Source of the DNA: Hermatobates lingyangjiaoensis
Taxonomy: Eukaryota > Arthropoda > Insecta > Hemiptera > Hermatobatidae
Assembly: GCA_026182355.1 (NCBI GenBank)
Contig: JAPFBL010000315.1
Coordinates: 248,001-312,000 of the forward strand
DNA length: 64,000 bases
Direction: 5' to 3'
Shown here: piece by piece, positions 26,485 through 37,985 of the stretch
How positions within the stretch are numbered: the stretch's first letter is position 1
How the letters are laid out: every line of letters starts with the position of its first letter
Translations under genes and position numbers: made by a program
Notes under the pieces: model-generated
Told to the model about the DNA's origin: nothing
The model's input: only the letters and a program-made list of their open reading frames with translations
Database searches by the model: none

Positions 26485-27670
26485 TTATGTTTAATTTTTA
26501 GTCACACACAGTACATAAGCAGCCATCTTCAGTCTCCGTAGACAAATCATCTGTTGGCAACCAATGTTTCATCAGTATACTTGTTTTCCCTCCTGACTAC
26601 GGCTGTACCAAAAAAAATTAGAAGCTGTAAATATAATGTTCTACTGTGTATGTCTCTTTAGTGTATTTTTAAAGCACTTATTAACATAATTCATTTTTCA
26701 TAAAAACGTAATGTAATTCAAGTTTTTACATCAGTGTTTAATAACATACTTCTCTGCAGTAAAGGGGTGAAGAAAAGAAATACAGTCAACACCTGGTGGT
26801 GACACGTGCCAGAGAGCAGCACTTCGAGTAGAGGTAGAGGTGGGGAGGGGGTAAAATATGAGAAATAGAAATTAAAACCCATCAAAAAACTGTTATTATT
26901 TTGCTAGAGCTTTGGCCCGTGTGTTCTAAGATACTAAAAGTCATCTTTTAGTATCTTGGCTGCAAGGGGTTAGTTATAAATATAAGGGGTAGTTAGAAAT
27001 ATCATATTTCTTTGATTCAAGCATACATAGGTTTTTATAAACTTAGACTTATTGAAGGGGATTAGCATTAATAAAATAGTTAAAAATTGTACTTTTTCAC
27101 ATTTTGATCATACAATTGGAATGTATGGTTATATTTACGTTATATAATCATTTCTATATCCATTTCAATGACCAGGCATAGTGAATATAAAAATTTTCAA
27201 AAAAAAATTACAATATTATACTCGCTTGTACCATGAAATTCTCATTTGTACAAGTAAGGAATTCTCATTAGCACTTATTCAATATGACTAACTAGAACGA
27301 TAAACGGGGCACATTTAAAGAAAAGATACTTATTAATAGCAAATTTAAGAAACAGGCAACTGGGTGGAAGAGAGATGAAAACCATAACCATTAAAAGAAT
27401 ATACTGAAAGATAAAATGGTTGCTGCACCAATGTCACAACACTATATAGCAGAGGTTCCCAAAGTGGGTTCCTTAACGGACTGTCTGGGGTTCCGTGAAA
27501 AACATTTTACTAAAAACTTTTTTTTGTGGGTATGGATTTATTCTATATTTCTTGTGAATCATGAAACCGAAAAATGTTTATATCTACATATACATTAACA
27601 TAACTGTTAATGTTGTATAACAGATAATATAATATAATGTATAACATAATATAATGTTGTATTAGCATAA

Positions 27671-27795
27671 CATATGACTCTGACGAAGACCGCTTGTTAC
27701 GGTTGAAAGATCTTAGTCTTGTTTTCCAATTTTCTTATAGTGGTTTGATCACTGATTGTTAATTCACGTATTTATGTGAAATCTTTTTATACCCA
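27671..27795 (+). mobile_element. PLE end, AGAUCU family, single arm, nested in hAT
   Basis: Starts with an intact hammerhead and continues through TTATAGTGGTTTGATCACTG to the terminal hairpin. Unlike most others in the window it is not paired with an inverted copy. Confidence 0.7.
27676..27718 (+). ncRNA. hammerhead ribozyme core, AGAUCU family (intact)
   Basis: GACU (27676-27679), CUGACGA (27680-27686), stem II AGACCG with CGGUU closing a CUUGUUA loop, GAA (27705-27707), AGAUCU (27708-27713), U, AGUC (27715-27718). Stem I is the GACU/AGUC pair. The palindromic AGAUCU starts with the A and ends with the U that flank the core in every hammerhead. Confidence 0.7.
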
Positions 27796-27833
27796 TAAGT
27801 AGAAGTGGTCAAAATTTTATTCATATTTAGGAT

Positions 27834-28040
27834 GAATCACTCGTCAGTTTTTGGAACTATCTAATTTTTGAATTTCCTGCTATTGCAAAAGTAGCACTTC
27901 ACACATTGCTGCCATTTCCCACTACCTACTTATGTAAATCTGGATTTTCCCTTTTAACTGCCATAGAAACCAAATACCGTTGTAGATTTAATGCTGGGGT
28001 TAACTTGAAAATCAAACTCTCAACTATAGAGCCAAAATGA
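27834..28040 (+). pseudogene. hAT transposase C-terminal fragment
   Basis: 69 codons including the stop with no internal stop: FWNYLIFEFPAIAKVAL, then HTLLPFPTTYLCKSGFSLLT, AIETKYRCRFNAGVNLKIKL and STIEPK, TGA at 28038-28040. This is the conserved hAT dimerisation end, in the style of ZBED5/FAM200-type domesticated relatives. The catalytic part is absent, so it cannot encode transposase. Confidence 0.8.
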
Positions 28041-28393
28041 TTACAAAACAAACTTTATGTTAAATTGCTAGTAATTCTGTTTGGCGTTGATCTTGTGGAA
28101 AATGTGAAAATTAAAATCTTTTAGTTTTTAATTTTTATTCGAAAAATACACATTGCAGTAATATTACTTTTGTTTTTAAACATGCATACTATTTAAAAAG
28201 GCATACGCAGATAATTATATTATGATTGTATGAAAGCATTAGAATCTGGGGTTCCCGGGAAAGTTACTGGAACCAAAAAAGGCTTTCCTGAGTCGAAAAA
28301 AGTTGGATAAACTCTGCTAGATAGCAATTGAACAAAAACAAAATTGAAACGAATTTTTTAGTATTTATTTAAAGAATTATGTTTGATATGTTA

Positions 28394-28600
<207 letters not shown>

Positions 28601-29270
28601 TCAATTTAAAATTTGTTTTATTTCATTATTATTCATTGTAACTTTCCTTTAATCAATAAAAATGTTCCAGAAAATGGAATTCTTTTTATATTTCATTAAA
28701 ATTTACCGCAGGTTTAGAATCACAATCTTTCACATACTTCAGGATTTTGTTTGTTTCTTTATTAATTTCTTAACAATCCCTTTTACCCTATTCTTCACAA
28801 GATATCCTGTACTTCCTTTAACTGTTATCTTTTCGATTTCACCCAAATAGCTTTGTAGAGTGCTTGGCTTTTACAAAGTTGAACTTTGATATGAACAATC
28901 ACAGGACTTCTTCTATTCGAAGCGTGATGACCTTTTTACATTGGCATTAATAAAAATCCTTATTCAGTGAATACGAATAATATATTCTATTTGCAACTTC
29001 TAAAGGAGATCTCTGATTATAATTCTAATATTACTTTTACTTCTTTAGAAGTAGCACATATTTTTACTTCAAGAAAGTGATTTTCACTCAACCTCGATCG
29101 TTAATTATTTTTAAATATTCTTTTGTACTTGCCTTTATTTTAACAATGTTTCTATTATTTTATATATTTAATATTTATTTTTTATGATCTTTTCATTACT
29201 TGGGTTTATTTCAACTTTTTTATTTTTTCTTCCATTATATTTTATTCATAATAATTTATTATTTACGCTA

Positions 29271-29284
29271 CCCCCCCCCCCCCC
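29271..29284. repeat. poly-C tract
   Basis: Fourteen consecutive C residues. Confidence 0.9.
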
Positions 29285-29784
29285 TACTCACCTTCTAAAT
29301 CTCACAGAGTGATTCTGAGAAGGTGATTTTAGGACTTACCTTCGAACTAAGTCACTATACCCTCCTGATGACAACAGAATCAAAATATCATACTCAGTTT
29401 TTATGTTTTTTTTACTGTTTCACTCTATATATAAATATAAATTAAACTTTAAACTAAGGAATGGGAAAAAAACCAAGATAGGTTTCTTGAAAATTCGGCA
29501 CTGTTCCATCCTTAGGAGTGTATTATCAGGGATAAGAGTGAAACAGACTCTTACGAAGTGACACACTGTACAGACAAGATCACAATCATGAATAGATATT
29601 AAAGAATTATTAAAGTTGCGACGTCATGTTGAGGAAAGATGTCATATCAGAATTCTGTAATATGAGTGCCATATGAGAATTTCTGTGTAGGTATGTGTGT
29701 GTGCGTACAAAGGTCTGTGTCTTCATTTGTGCCTTTATATTTGTCGTTTACCTTGTACTTAAAGACATAGGAGTATGTAGTCGA

Positions 29785-30700
29785 TTTCGTAGCTAGCAGG
29801 AATGATTTTAAGTGTTTATAAAGATGAAATATTAGTTAACATAATAAAGTCGCTATCATTATTAATAAAACTCATACATAAGCAATAGAGAATGGAAATA
29901 ATCTATTTAAATAAAATATAAAATGCAATTATTATTAGAATGTTAAATATGTTAATTAATAGAACACGATAATGGAAGAGTAACACACACAGTAAACTCA
30001 AATTTTCGGGCTATCGAAAATTGGCTACCGAGTCGTTTACTTGCAGTTGCATCTACAACGTTCATCTACAAGTCTTTTCTCCTGAAGATGAATAGCCCGA
30101 AAATTTGAGTTTGTAAGTGTATTACATTTCATCAATTTTAAACTCGTATTATGTCCAGTTTGGATCGTTTTCCCGATTTTATAATGAATTAATAGAATAT
30201 TTTTATGACACCTTTACTGTGTCCGTTCTCAATCAAGTATAGTTAGATCCTTTGTGTTTAAAATTAAAGAAATGTAACACACTTACAAACTCAAATTTTC
30301 GAGCTATCCATCTTCAGGAGAAAAGACTTGTACATGCAAGACGGCAAGTAAACGACTGGGTAGCCAATTTTCGATAGCCCAAAAATTTGAGTTTACAACT
30401 GTGTTTCTTTACTGTGTTTGTTACTCTTCTTTGATTTTGAACTCGTATTCTATTAATTAATCTATTAAACATTGTAATACTAATTGGATTTTATATTTTA
30501 TTTAAATAGATTATTTCCATTCTCTATAGCTTATGTATAGAGTTTTATTAATAATGAATTGCCACTTTATTATCTTAACTAATATTTCAATCTTAACTAC
30601 AATTTATAGTTGTTTGGCTAATATTCATATCTACTTAATATCAAAATAAAATCGATCTATAAATACTTAAAATCATTCCTGCTAGCTACGAAATCCATTA
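29785..30700. mobile_element. PLE-end fold-back, AAUU family, about 360-440 bp arms
   Basis: 29785-30145 and 30255-30700 are inverted copies sharing GCTAGCAGGAATGATTTTAA / AAAATCATTCCTGCTAGCTA at the outside, ATAGAGAATGGAAATAATC within, and hammerhead cores toward the inside (30079-30109 plus, 30290-30320 minus). Each arm itself contains smaller inverted pieces (CAAATTTTCGGGCTATCG and its partner), so several fold-back events are superimposed. Confidence 0.65.
30079..30109 (+). ncRNA. hammerhead core, AAUU family (weak stem II)
   Basis: CUC, CUGAAGA (30082-30088), a short irregular stem II, GAA (30099-30101), AAUU (30102-30105), U, GAG (30107-30109). CUC and GAG pair as stem I. The minus-strand partner at 30290-30320 has the same parts. 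Stem II is poor in both, so activity is uncertain. Confidence 0.5.
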
Positions 30701-31289
30701 CACATTTCCTAATTTCTCTGAATAGAATGAATAAAAGAACGCGATGAATTTTGTTCTTATATTAACTAGATATGGATATTAGTCAAACAGCTATAAATTG
30801 TAGTTAAGATGATTGGATAGAAAGTGGCTATTTATTATTAATCCTTCGGGATGGACAACTCGTGTCACTTTCTAACTAGCCTTCCATCCATCATGCAATC
30901 TTGCTTGTTGCATCCAATTAACACAGTCTTTAACGGACAACGTCTTTATATTTCAGTAAAAATGTCATTAATAGTCCAGTCACTGAAGTTTAAAAAGTTT
31001 AATAATTAAAGGTAGGTTCATCAAGCACTCTTGTGAATTAGAATAGCTTTTTTTTTTTTTAATCTTGTGAAGAAATAAAAAAAAATTATAATTCCAAAGT
31101 TGATCATGTTAACATAAAACAAATTAGCAGTTGCTTATATATTTCTACTATACTTTATACTTTAGTAAAATTAAAGTATACTAAATACTACTTATCTAGT
31201 TTATCTTAGTAACAGTGATCATGAAAAAGAAATCAATTTGGGGATTTTGTCAGATTTTCATGAGTTTGGGGTACTCTGGATCCATTTTT

Positions 31290-31405
31290 TTTTTACTTTA
31301 CTATAAGTAAAGTATAGTGATCGTTAAAAAATCGATCTCGAGATTTTGACGGAATTATTACATTTTTTTGAGGTCCCTGAAGTCATTTTATGAAGTTTTT
31401 TCGAT
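31290..31405. repeat. dispersed repeat (TTTACTATA type), copy 2
   Basis: Matches 23497-23610: TTACTTTACTATAAGTAAAG, GATTTTGACGGAATTA, TTGAGGTCCC, TTTATGAAGTTTTTTCGATG. Confidence 0.6.
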
Positions 31406-31476
31406 GATGTATATTTATATATATATATATATATATAAACACTAATAACTTCTCGACCGTGTGACAGATATACAAC

Positions 31477-31763
31477 TAAAAAATGATTGATCGGGATGCG
31501 GTCAGTTTCTTCCACTTTTTAATTCAAACTCTCATTGCCGACGTTTCGATTTTATTCAAAATCTTTTTCATAGGCATAAGTAGAAGTATTGGCAATTGAA
31601 CTAGTATACTAGTTCAGAAATGAAAATGTAATAGTTCCTTCAATTGCCAATACTCCTACTTATGCCTATGAAAAAGATTTTGAATAAAATCGAAACGTCG
31701 GCAATGAGAGTTTGAATTAAAAAGTGGAAGAAACTGACCGCATCCCGATCAATCATTTTTTAG

Positions 31764-31765
<2 letters not shown>
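31477..31765. mobile_element. PLE-end fold-back, GAAACGUC type
   Basis: Left arm 31477-31602 and right arm 31640-31765 are almost perfect reverse complements (AACTAAAAAATGATTGATCG to the mirror sequence), about 125 bp each, between two (TA)n tracts. Inside each arm CCTATGAAAAAG, a long stem II (GATTTT/AAAATC), GAAACGUC and GGC are found: the 3' half of a hammerhead is kept (GAA, ACGU, C) but the CUGANGA strand is altered. Confidence 0.8.

Positions 31766-31819
<54 letters not shown>
31764..31819. repeat. (TA)n microsatellite
   Basis: About 28 TA units between the preceding fold-back and the next PLE end. Confidence 0.95.
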
Positions 31820-31821
<2 letters not shown>

Positions 31822-31935
31822 CAATATAGACAAAGAAACATAGAGAAATCAAAAGAACACACTTACAGTCTCTACTTTTTGGTTTGAACCGTCTTCAGGA
31901 GAGATAAGAGAGGGAAACCAAGCGCACTGGTATAT
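31820..31935 (-). mobile_element. PLE2-type end fragment
   Basis: AGTTCAATATAGACAAAGAA, ACACACTTACAGTCTCTA, GAACCGTCTTCAGGAGAG and GGGAAACCAAGCGCACTGGT are the reverse complement of the terminus of the PLE at 38880-40260. The hammerhead (31883-31912, minus) is a relic. Confidence 0.7.
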
Positions 31936-31956
31936 ATATATATATATATATATGTG

Positions 31957-31959
31957 TGG

Positions 31960-31987
<28 letters not shown>
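31957..31987. repeat. (GT)n microsatellite
   Basis: A nearly pure GT run beyond a (TA)n run at 31930-31952. Confidence 0.9.
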
Positions 31988-31991
<4 letters not shown>

Positions 31992-32330
31992 TTTCCACCC
32001 AACAGTACTCCTGCTGGTTGGGAGTTTATTAAATAGTTTACAAACATGTGTCGCACTGACTATAACATCTTATAATATTCTACTGTGTTAACTATAACAA
32101 TTTTTGAGATAATACAATTACTTAACTTACATTTTAACACATTGACTTAAAAATAATAAAATAGCACAACATAATATAGCACAGCATAATAACATAACAT
32201 ATCTAAATATAATAACACTTATAATGCTTTAAAAAATTTCTAAGTCCATTTTCTTAATAAAGTTGATAAGTGTGTGTGTGTTTGGGTGGGTGAGTGTATC
32301 CAAAGTTTATTACCACAGCAGCAAAGGAAA

Positions 32331-32463
32331 CAAAGCAAAGCAAGCGCAGTGGACATTCACTTACTGATCTCACTCTCACGGTATAACTGATAATTCAGCG
32401 GTAGTAGGTCTATGATCTGGAACTGCTAATTACAACGTTCCTCTGGACGATAGTTGGTACCCC
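32331..32463 (-). repeat. two-copy dispersed repeat, copy 1 (possible tRNA-derived SINE)
   Basis: Nearly identical to 33861-33990. On the minus strand it begins TATCGTCCAGAGGAACG (copy 2 TCGTCCAGCGG), which resembles a Pol III A box, followed by TTAGCAGTTCCAGATCATAG. No clear B box. Orientation is the same in both copies. Confidence 0.5.
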
Positions 32464-32810
32464 TCCACATACACTCATATTGAAGGGGTACAGTTCAGAA
32501 TTTAATATCCCATGAGTATTTTCCTTTTTCCAAAAAAAAAAAAAAGAAAAGAAAAGAAAAAAAGGTTCCATGGAAAACGATAGCCTTTTTTTTATATAGT
32601 CAATTGTTATCTATTGTGTTATTTCAATCACCAGTTGTTCAGTCATACTGGATACACATTAAGTTGAAAGAACGAAACCTCTAAATTATTGAGTGTTTTA
32701 GAGTTTCATTTGTTTTTTTTTTTCATTTGCCTTTAATTTTGGAACAATTTCTTTTGGTTTGATTTCTAACAATAGCAATGTTTTCTAGGTTTGAGCCTAC
32801 TGTTTTACAG

Positions 32811-33024
32811 AACTGGGTTGTATGATTTCTAAATCCGGGGCCGACTACGCCTATATCATGCAGACCTTTGGATGTTCCTCGGCGTTTGTTCAACTCTGGA
32901 TGGAGTCCATGATAGTCAGACCATGCTCTCAAGCCATTGTCGCCCTTATCTTCAGACTCTATGCCTTTAAGCCCTTCTATCCTGAAGATTGCGACCCTAA
33001 GACTCCTTGCTGTTTGCTGGATCA
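32811..33024 (+). CDS. exon of an SLC7/LAT-type amino-acid transporter
   Basis: Heteromeric amino-acid transporters (SLC7 LAT/xCT group) are 12-span membrane permeases that exchange amino acids. The acceptor TTTTACAG ends at 32810, donor GTGAGT starts at 33025, and the 214-nt exon is open: (E)LGCMISKSGADYAYIMQTFG, CSSAFVQLWMESMIVRPCSQ, AIVALIFRLYAFKPFYPEDC, DPKTPCCLLDQ. This matches the family segment ELGTTI-KSGGDYAYI through LW-E-IIRP-SQ-ALTFA to the PFFP-C loop, covering about TM3-TM4. It lies antisense inside a tubulin intron. I found no other exons of the transporter, so it is either one exon of a widely split nested gene or a stranded copy. Absence of stops and good splice sites favour a real exon. 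Confidence 0.75.
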
Positions 33025-33860
33025 GTGAGTACAAACAACAATTTTTCATTAATTGTTTTTAATTAATTAAAAGTTTTGAAGTTCCTCTCTAAATAAATAA
33101 ATAATCTGTCCTCACGGCCATTATACGCTTATATTAATATAAGAATTAACAGTAAATAAAAAAACCACATCATATAAACTACAATGAGATTTCCAGAAAC
33201 GGACTGAGGTTTTTCGTAGAAAAACTCGTTAGGCGTATTCCATTGCAGGAATAGATTTTACACCAGGAGTCATTAATTTTACTTGACTTATGTTGCTAAC
33301 ATTTATTTTTCATTCTTCTTACTCTTTAATGCCATTATTTGTAAAACAATATATTACTCACTGTTTTCGTTAATATTTATTTGAATAATTCGTCATAAAC
33401 TGGAATTAACAGGTATTTCAATTTTCACCTGTGTGCAAATATTTAAAGAAGAACATCAGAGTTTTATAAGTATATAGACTAATTAGATATATTTTAATTA
33501 TAAATAGGATTCTAATTTGGAAGCATATAGTCTTCCAAACTTCTACATTCAACTTGACTGTTCTCCTAAAACATTAGTGTTTGTGTCCTTAGCTGCTGTT
33601 TCTGTTTTTGAGCTTTTATTGGCTGTTCTTTCATAATTTTAGAGTTATGAAGCTTTATGAAAAAGTTTTTAAAAATAAACGTAAAAAGAAGTGTTCTTGA
33701 TACATTAACCGCTTCGAAACTCGTCAATTGTCAAGAGAAAACCGAATGTTTGTCTGTATTATTAGGTTTTCTCTAGCTCCTTCTTTCTGTGTGCGTGCTT
33801 TCACAGTCCTGCTTACAACTACAGGACCAAACGACCACAAAAAAGTATAATATATCAATA

Positions 33861-33990
33861 AAGCAAAGCAAGTACAGCAGACATTCACTCACTGATCTCA
33901 CTCTCATGGTATAACTGATAATTTAGCGGTAGTAGGTCTATGATCTGGAACTGCTAATTACAACGTTCCGCTGGACGATGGTTAGTCCCC
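33861..33990 (-). repeat. two-copy dispersed repeat, copy 2
   Basis: Counterpart of 32331-32463, sharing AGCGGTAGTAGGTCTATGAT and CTGGAACTGCTAATTACAAC on the plus strand; the A-box-like TCGTCCAGCGG (minus strand) is cleaner here. The copies flank the SLC7 exon. Confidence 0.5.
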
Positions 33991-34167
33991 CCCCCAAACA
34001 CATACACACTCATATTTCATCCGCAGTTCAGAACTTTCATCCGTCACAACAACATTGGCATGTAATTATTTATCTCTCTGTATCAGTTCCGTAAATTTTA
34101 ATGTTACTTAATTCTAGGGTGTCGTTTCGTTGGTTTGTACTTTAGATGTTATCAGACGAACGTGTTT

Positions 34168-34200
34168 GAAACGCGTTATAATGTTAAATCATTTGTATGA
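34168..34200 (+). ncRNA. hammerhead relic, ACGCGU family
   Basis: CAGACGA (one base from CUGACGA), ACGUGUUU, then GAA, ACGCGU and U. The exact ACGCGU palindrome is kept though stem II is minimal. Confidence 0.35.
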
Positions 34201-34544
34201 TAAGACTGTTTGCTCAACACAGTAACTGTTTCCTCAACTTGTAAATAGTTTCTATTATTAATACTAATAATAAAGTTGGTTTAAACTGGAGTTTATTTTG
34301 AATTACAAGAATTACTTGTAATTCTTCAATGGATAAAAAAGTTATGAGTCATGGAAGACTTGCATTCTCAAAAGTCTCCAAAATATTGGTTTTGGTCTCC
34401 TGTCTTTGATTGACTTCTGCTCTAACCCCCTTTTTTTTTGTAAAACTATATATATATTATTAAAAAATATGCCAATTTTAATAAAACATGTTTGATTGAA
34501 GGTCTGCTTTCAAAATACACAAATATATATATATATATATATAT

Positions 34545-34700
34545 AATATCAAACCACACTATGAAATGGGAAAAAAAAGACTCACTTGGATTTTTGACTC
34601 TGAAGAAGACCACTTGTACGGTTGAAAGAACTTAGTCTTTTTTTCCCATTTCATATTGTGGTTTGATCATTGATTGTTATTTCATGTATTTATGTGAAAT

Positions 34701-34705
<5 letters not shown>
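34545..34705. mobile_element. PLE-end fold-back, AGAUCU family
   Basis: Left arm ATCAAACCACACTATGAAAT, right arm ATTTCATATTGTGGTTTGAT, then the terminal hairpin and (TA)n. The hammerhead near 34596-34638 keeps CUGAAGA, GACC and GAA but has AGAACU for AGAUCU. Confidence 0.7.
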
Positions 34706-34734
<29 letters not shown>

Positions 34735-34737
<3 letters not shown>

Positions 34738-34945
34738 GTACATAAAGAAACATAGAGAAATTAAAAGCACACACTTAGTCTCTAATTTTTGGTTAACCGT
34801 CTTCAGGAGAGATAAGAGCACACTGGTACAGAGAAGGTTGGAGACCAACCAACTTGGTTGGAGACGGTTGGTCTCCGAACATTAGAGACTATATGTATAT
34901 GTGTACTTTTAATTTCTCTATGTTTCTTTATATACAGTGAACTGT
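34735..34945. mobile_element. PLE2-type end fold-back
   Basis: Arms GTACATAAAGAAACATAGAG and CTCTATGTTTCTTTATATAC with GTCTCTAATTTTTGG and CCGTCTTCAGGAGAG inward; the loop contains duplicated GTTGGAGACC / GGTCTCC pieces. Same terminus as 40140-40255. Confidence 0.65.
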
Positions 34946-35004
34946 ATTTGTCCATTTCGGATCGTATTTTCATCGATAAAGTGTTTATATAATATATATA
35001 TATA

Positions 35005-35095
35005 TCAATGATCAAACCACAATAAGAAATGGGAAAACAAGACTAAGATCTTTCAACTGTAACAAGTGTTTATGTGAAATCTTTATATATATATA
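35005..35095. mobile_element. PLE end, AGAUCU family, internally deleted
   Basis: ATCAATGATCAAACCACAAT runs through AGATCTTTCAACTGTAACAA and then directly into GTGTTTATGTGAAATC, so the central part of the fold-back has been lost. Confidence 0.6.
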
Positions 35096-35460
35096 TATAT
35101 AATATATTTTAATGAATTCGACATGCTATCAAAGAATTTTAACCAGATGCTTATCAAAGACTAGTCCGATTGACGTTTGTTGAAACTGTAGTTTTCTTGA
35201 AGCTGTCAAGAAAACCACCATAAACAAGAGACAATCAGAAGGGTAAAGTGATAGTATTTGGAATTCATTAAAATCTATGGTAGATACATGTCGTTTAGTC
35301 AACAAAGGGTTAAACAACACTTACCATAAAGATCAATCAGAGACAGGGAGACCAATATCCTCGCATTTTGGAAACTCTAGAGTATTCGATTTTCTTTTTT
35401 TCATAAATTCAATTAATCTATTGAAGAATCTCAAATAATATACCGTGTGTCTGTAGATTA

Positions 35461-35766
<306 letters not shown>

Positions 35767-35843
35767 TCATTACATGAAATCAGTTAGTAATGAACATTTG
35801 GGTTTCCATTCATTTTTATGCCACATTTCTTCTTCCTCTAAAG

Positions 35844-36244
35844 CAGTGTTTCTCAAAGTGGTCCGTCCATACCGCCCCCTTAGGGGCGTTAAAGAAGTTA
35901 AAGAAGAAAGACAGGGTTCTACATAGCCAAGTACATCTCTATATATTACGTTACCCATTATGTATCAATGATAAACTGCCAGATAGGTATTCTAAAAGGT
36001 TGTTCACACGACAAGAAATTGACACTGAAAATTTCAGTTGGTTTCATAAACTTGTTTGTGAACATTCAATTCTTGTCAAAAAAATGAATTTAAACATTTT
36101 TCTGCACCTTAGAACTTATTTATAAGTAATTCATTTTGAAATCTAAAAAATATTGTATATTATACAATTGAATTCTTTAGGGGGCGGAGGCAAATAAAAT
36201 GGTGTCTTAGGGGGGCAATACTTAAAAATGTTTGAGAAACACTG
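35844..36244. mobile_element. non-autonomous hAT element, 401 bp
   Basis: Terminal inverted repeats CAGTGTTTCTCAAA and TTTGAGAAACACTG are perfect and flanked by the exact 8-bp duplication CTCTAAAG (35836-35843 and 36245-36252). The subterminal GC-rich blocks (CGCCCCCTTAGGGGCG; TTAGGGGGCGG) are typical of hAT ends. No transposase is encoded. Confidence 0.9.
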
Positions 36245-36252
36245 CTCTAAAG

Positions 36253-37480
36253 TAATACCCCTACTTGGAAGGAGTTTATTGCAAATGTATATAACATTGA
36301 TGTATTGTTATTCATTCCATTAAAATTAAAGTAAATTAAAATACATATTTATAATATATTAATTACACTACGTTATATGACATCTGTGGTATTTAAGAAT
36401 TTGTTAAAACTATGAAATAGATTTGTTAACAGTTCAGTTTTGCTTGGTTGCCAGTTTTATGCACATGTATTACTATACTTGTTACTCCTCTAATAATAAT
36501 AATTAAGTATAATATAATAATATTAAATATCATAATAAATAAATAAAAAAAACGAGTTTCGAATCTTAAATTCCAGCTTCAGGATGTCACATTCACGTCA
36601 CATTGCTTTTAAATTATTACCTCCTCTTTTATATTTAATTAAAAAAAAACACTACAAGACTCAACATAAAAATACTTTAAATAAATAACATGTTTCAAAC
36701 CTAAGATATTCTACTTCAGGAATTCAGACTATTGAAACTAAGAGGACTATGGTCACGGAGTCTTTTTCATCCATCAAAGCAGTCAATGTAGCCTGAGAAA
36801 GAATATTACGAGTTCGAAACGTGTTGTTTGTATAAAACAAGAAATACAATTATATTCGGGGATCTCCAGGATTTTTGTGATTTGAATAAATAGTACCTAT
36901 AGTTGATCGCACCACTTTCCAATATTTAATATATTTATTCTTTCATCTTAAGTTTGAAGTTGATTTTAGTTGGAGACTAAAATCTAAATAGTGAAATTCA
37001 AACACATATAAAGATAAAATAGAAAGTTCACTCCACCGCCTGATAAAAGTGCTGTTTAGTGCAGCTAACAGATTTAATATAAATTTAATGCATCTAAGAG
37101 AAATGCCTTACTTTCTCTTAGTTTATTTTAAATAAATTAGAGGAGAAATTAATAATTTCTTCATCAAAACGATTTGCAAAGGACTTAGTTTTATTAAATA
37201 TAGTTCAAAGTGCTCTGTCAAAGTATGAGGGAAGGCGTAATAGTTTCTTATCTTATTATTAATTTCATAAGGCTTAGTAATGAATTTCATATTCATTTCA
37301 CGTGCATGCTATTAGATGAAAATTAACCTTCATGAACGTTTTTACATACTTTCAGAAATTAAAAATTATTTAAGAATATTTTTACAAGTCTTTATAATAT
37401 GCTGTTAGATTATAATGATTAGAATATATATATAAAAAAAATAAACAATGTTGTGTAATTTTGGATAACTCTTGATACTT
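36253..37480. other. AT-rich stretch with degraded PLE end, no gene
   Basis: 36560-36860 contains inward-facing hammerhead relics: the minus strand near 36690-36727 reads CUGAAGU, an AU-rich stem II, GAA, ACAUGU, U; the plus strand near 36793-36830 reads CCUGAGAAAGAA and GUUC, GAAACGUGUUG. The rest shows nothing recognisable. Confidence 0.5.
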
Positions 37481-37620
37481 AGGCGATATGATAAGAGGTC
37501 GCCTTCATGACTAAGTGCCAGTTAAAAGGATCGATTTCACTGTCCCATTTAGATTATGATGCTAATCGCGGAGGGTGCATTTCCCCCTTCACCCAGATAA
37601 ATATGTTTCTCCACGAATAT
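37480..37620 (-). repeat. possible tRNA-derived repeat
   Basis: The minus strand has CCTCCGCGATTAGCATCAT and, 30 bases later, GTGAAATCGATCCTTTTAAC, which resembles a B box. One copy only; weak. Confidence 0.25.
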
Positions 37621-37985
37621 GTATTGTAATGTTTTCATAATGAATTGTAAGGTAACAACGACTTTTGACTATTATTGCTACATTCCATGAAGTTGTTTGA
37701 ATGTAGTCAATCGTAAACGATGAAAGTTCTTTTCTTTTTTAATTAAGAAGTAACAGGAGTTTTAATAATTTAAGAAAAGAAGGCTAACAGTAAATATTCA
37801 GAAGAGTCGTAACGAAAAAAGACGTTCTATAACTATTCGTAAGAAGTACGAAAGGACGACTACAAGCCGCAAGCTAATGTTCAAGCTAACTCGAGTTAGG
37901 TCTGTAGCTTTTACAACAAGTGGTCTTTGTCAGAGTCAAAAACCCAACTGAAACACAAGATGCAGAAAACATCATGGTGAGGAGT

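Larger units (their letters stand above)
27450..28316 (+). mobile_element. hAT-family DNA transposon remnant with nested PLE end
   Basis: Terminal inverted repeats CAGAGGTTCCC and, at the other end, AAACTCTG. They are flanked by CTATATAG (27442-27449) and CTAGATAG (28317-28324), an 8-bp target duplication with one mismatch, as hAT elements make. Inside is the C-terminal end of a hAT transposase (27834-28040). A PLE end (about 27671-27795) has inserted later. The hAT copy is 867 bp and internally deleted. Confidence 0.75.

Noticed and set aside
27834..28040. Domesticated ZBED/FAM200-like host gene
   Set aside because: Sits between hAT inverted ends with a target duplication, is only 69 codons and lacks the catalytic region; a transposon remnant is the simpler reading.
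32723..33049. 108-codon frame on the minus strand
   Set aside because: It is the antisense of the SLC7 exon, which explains its openness; the translation matches nothing.
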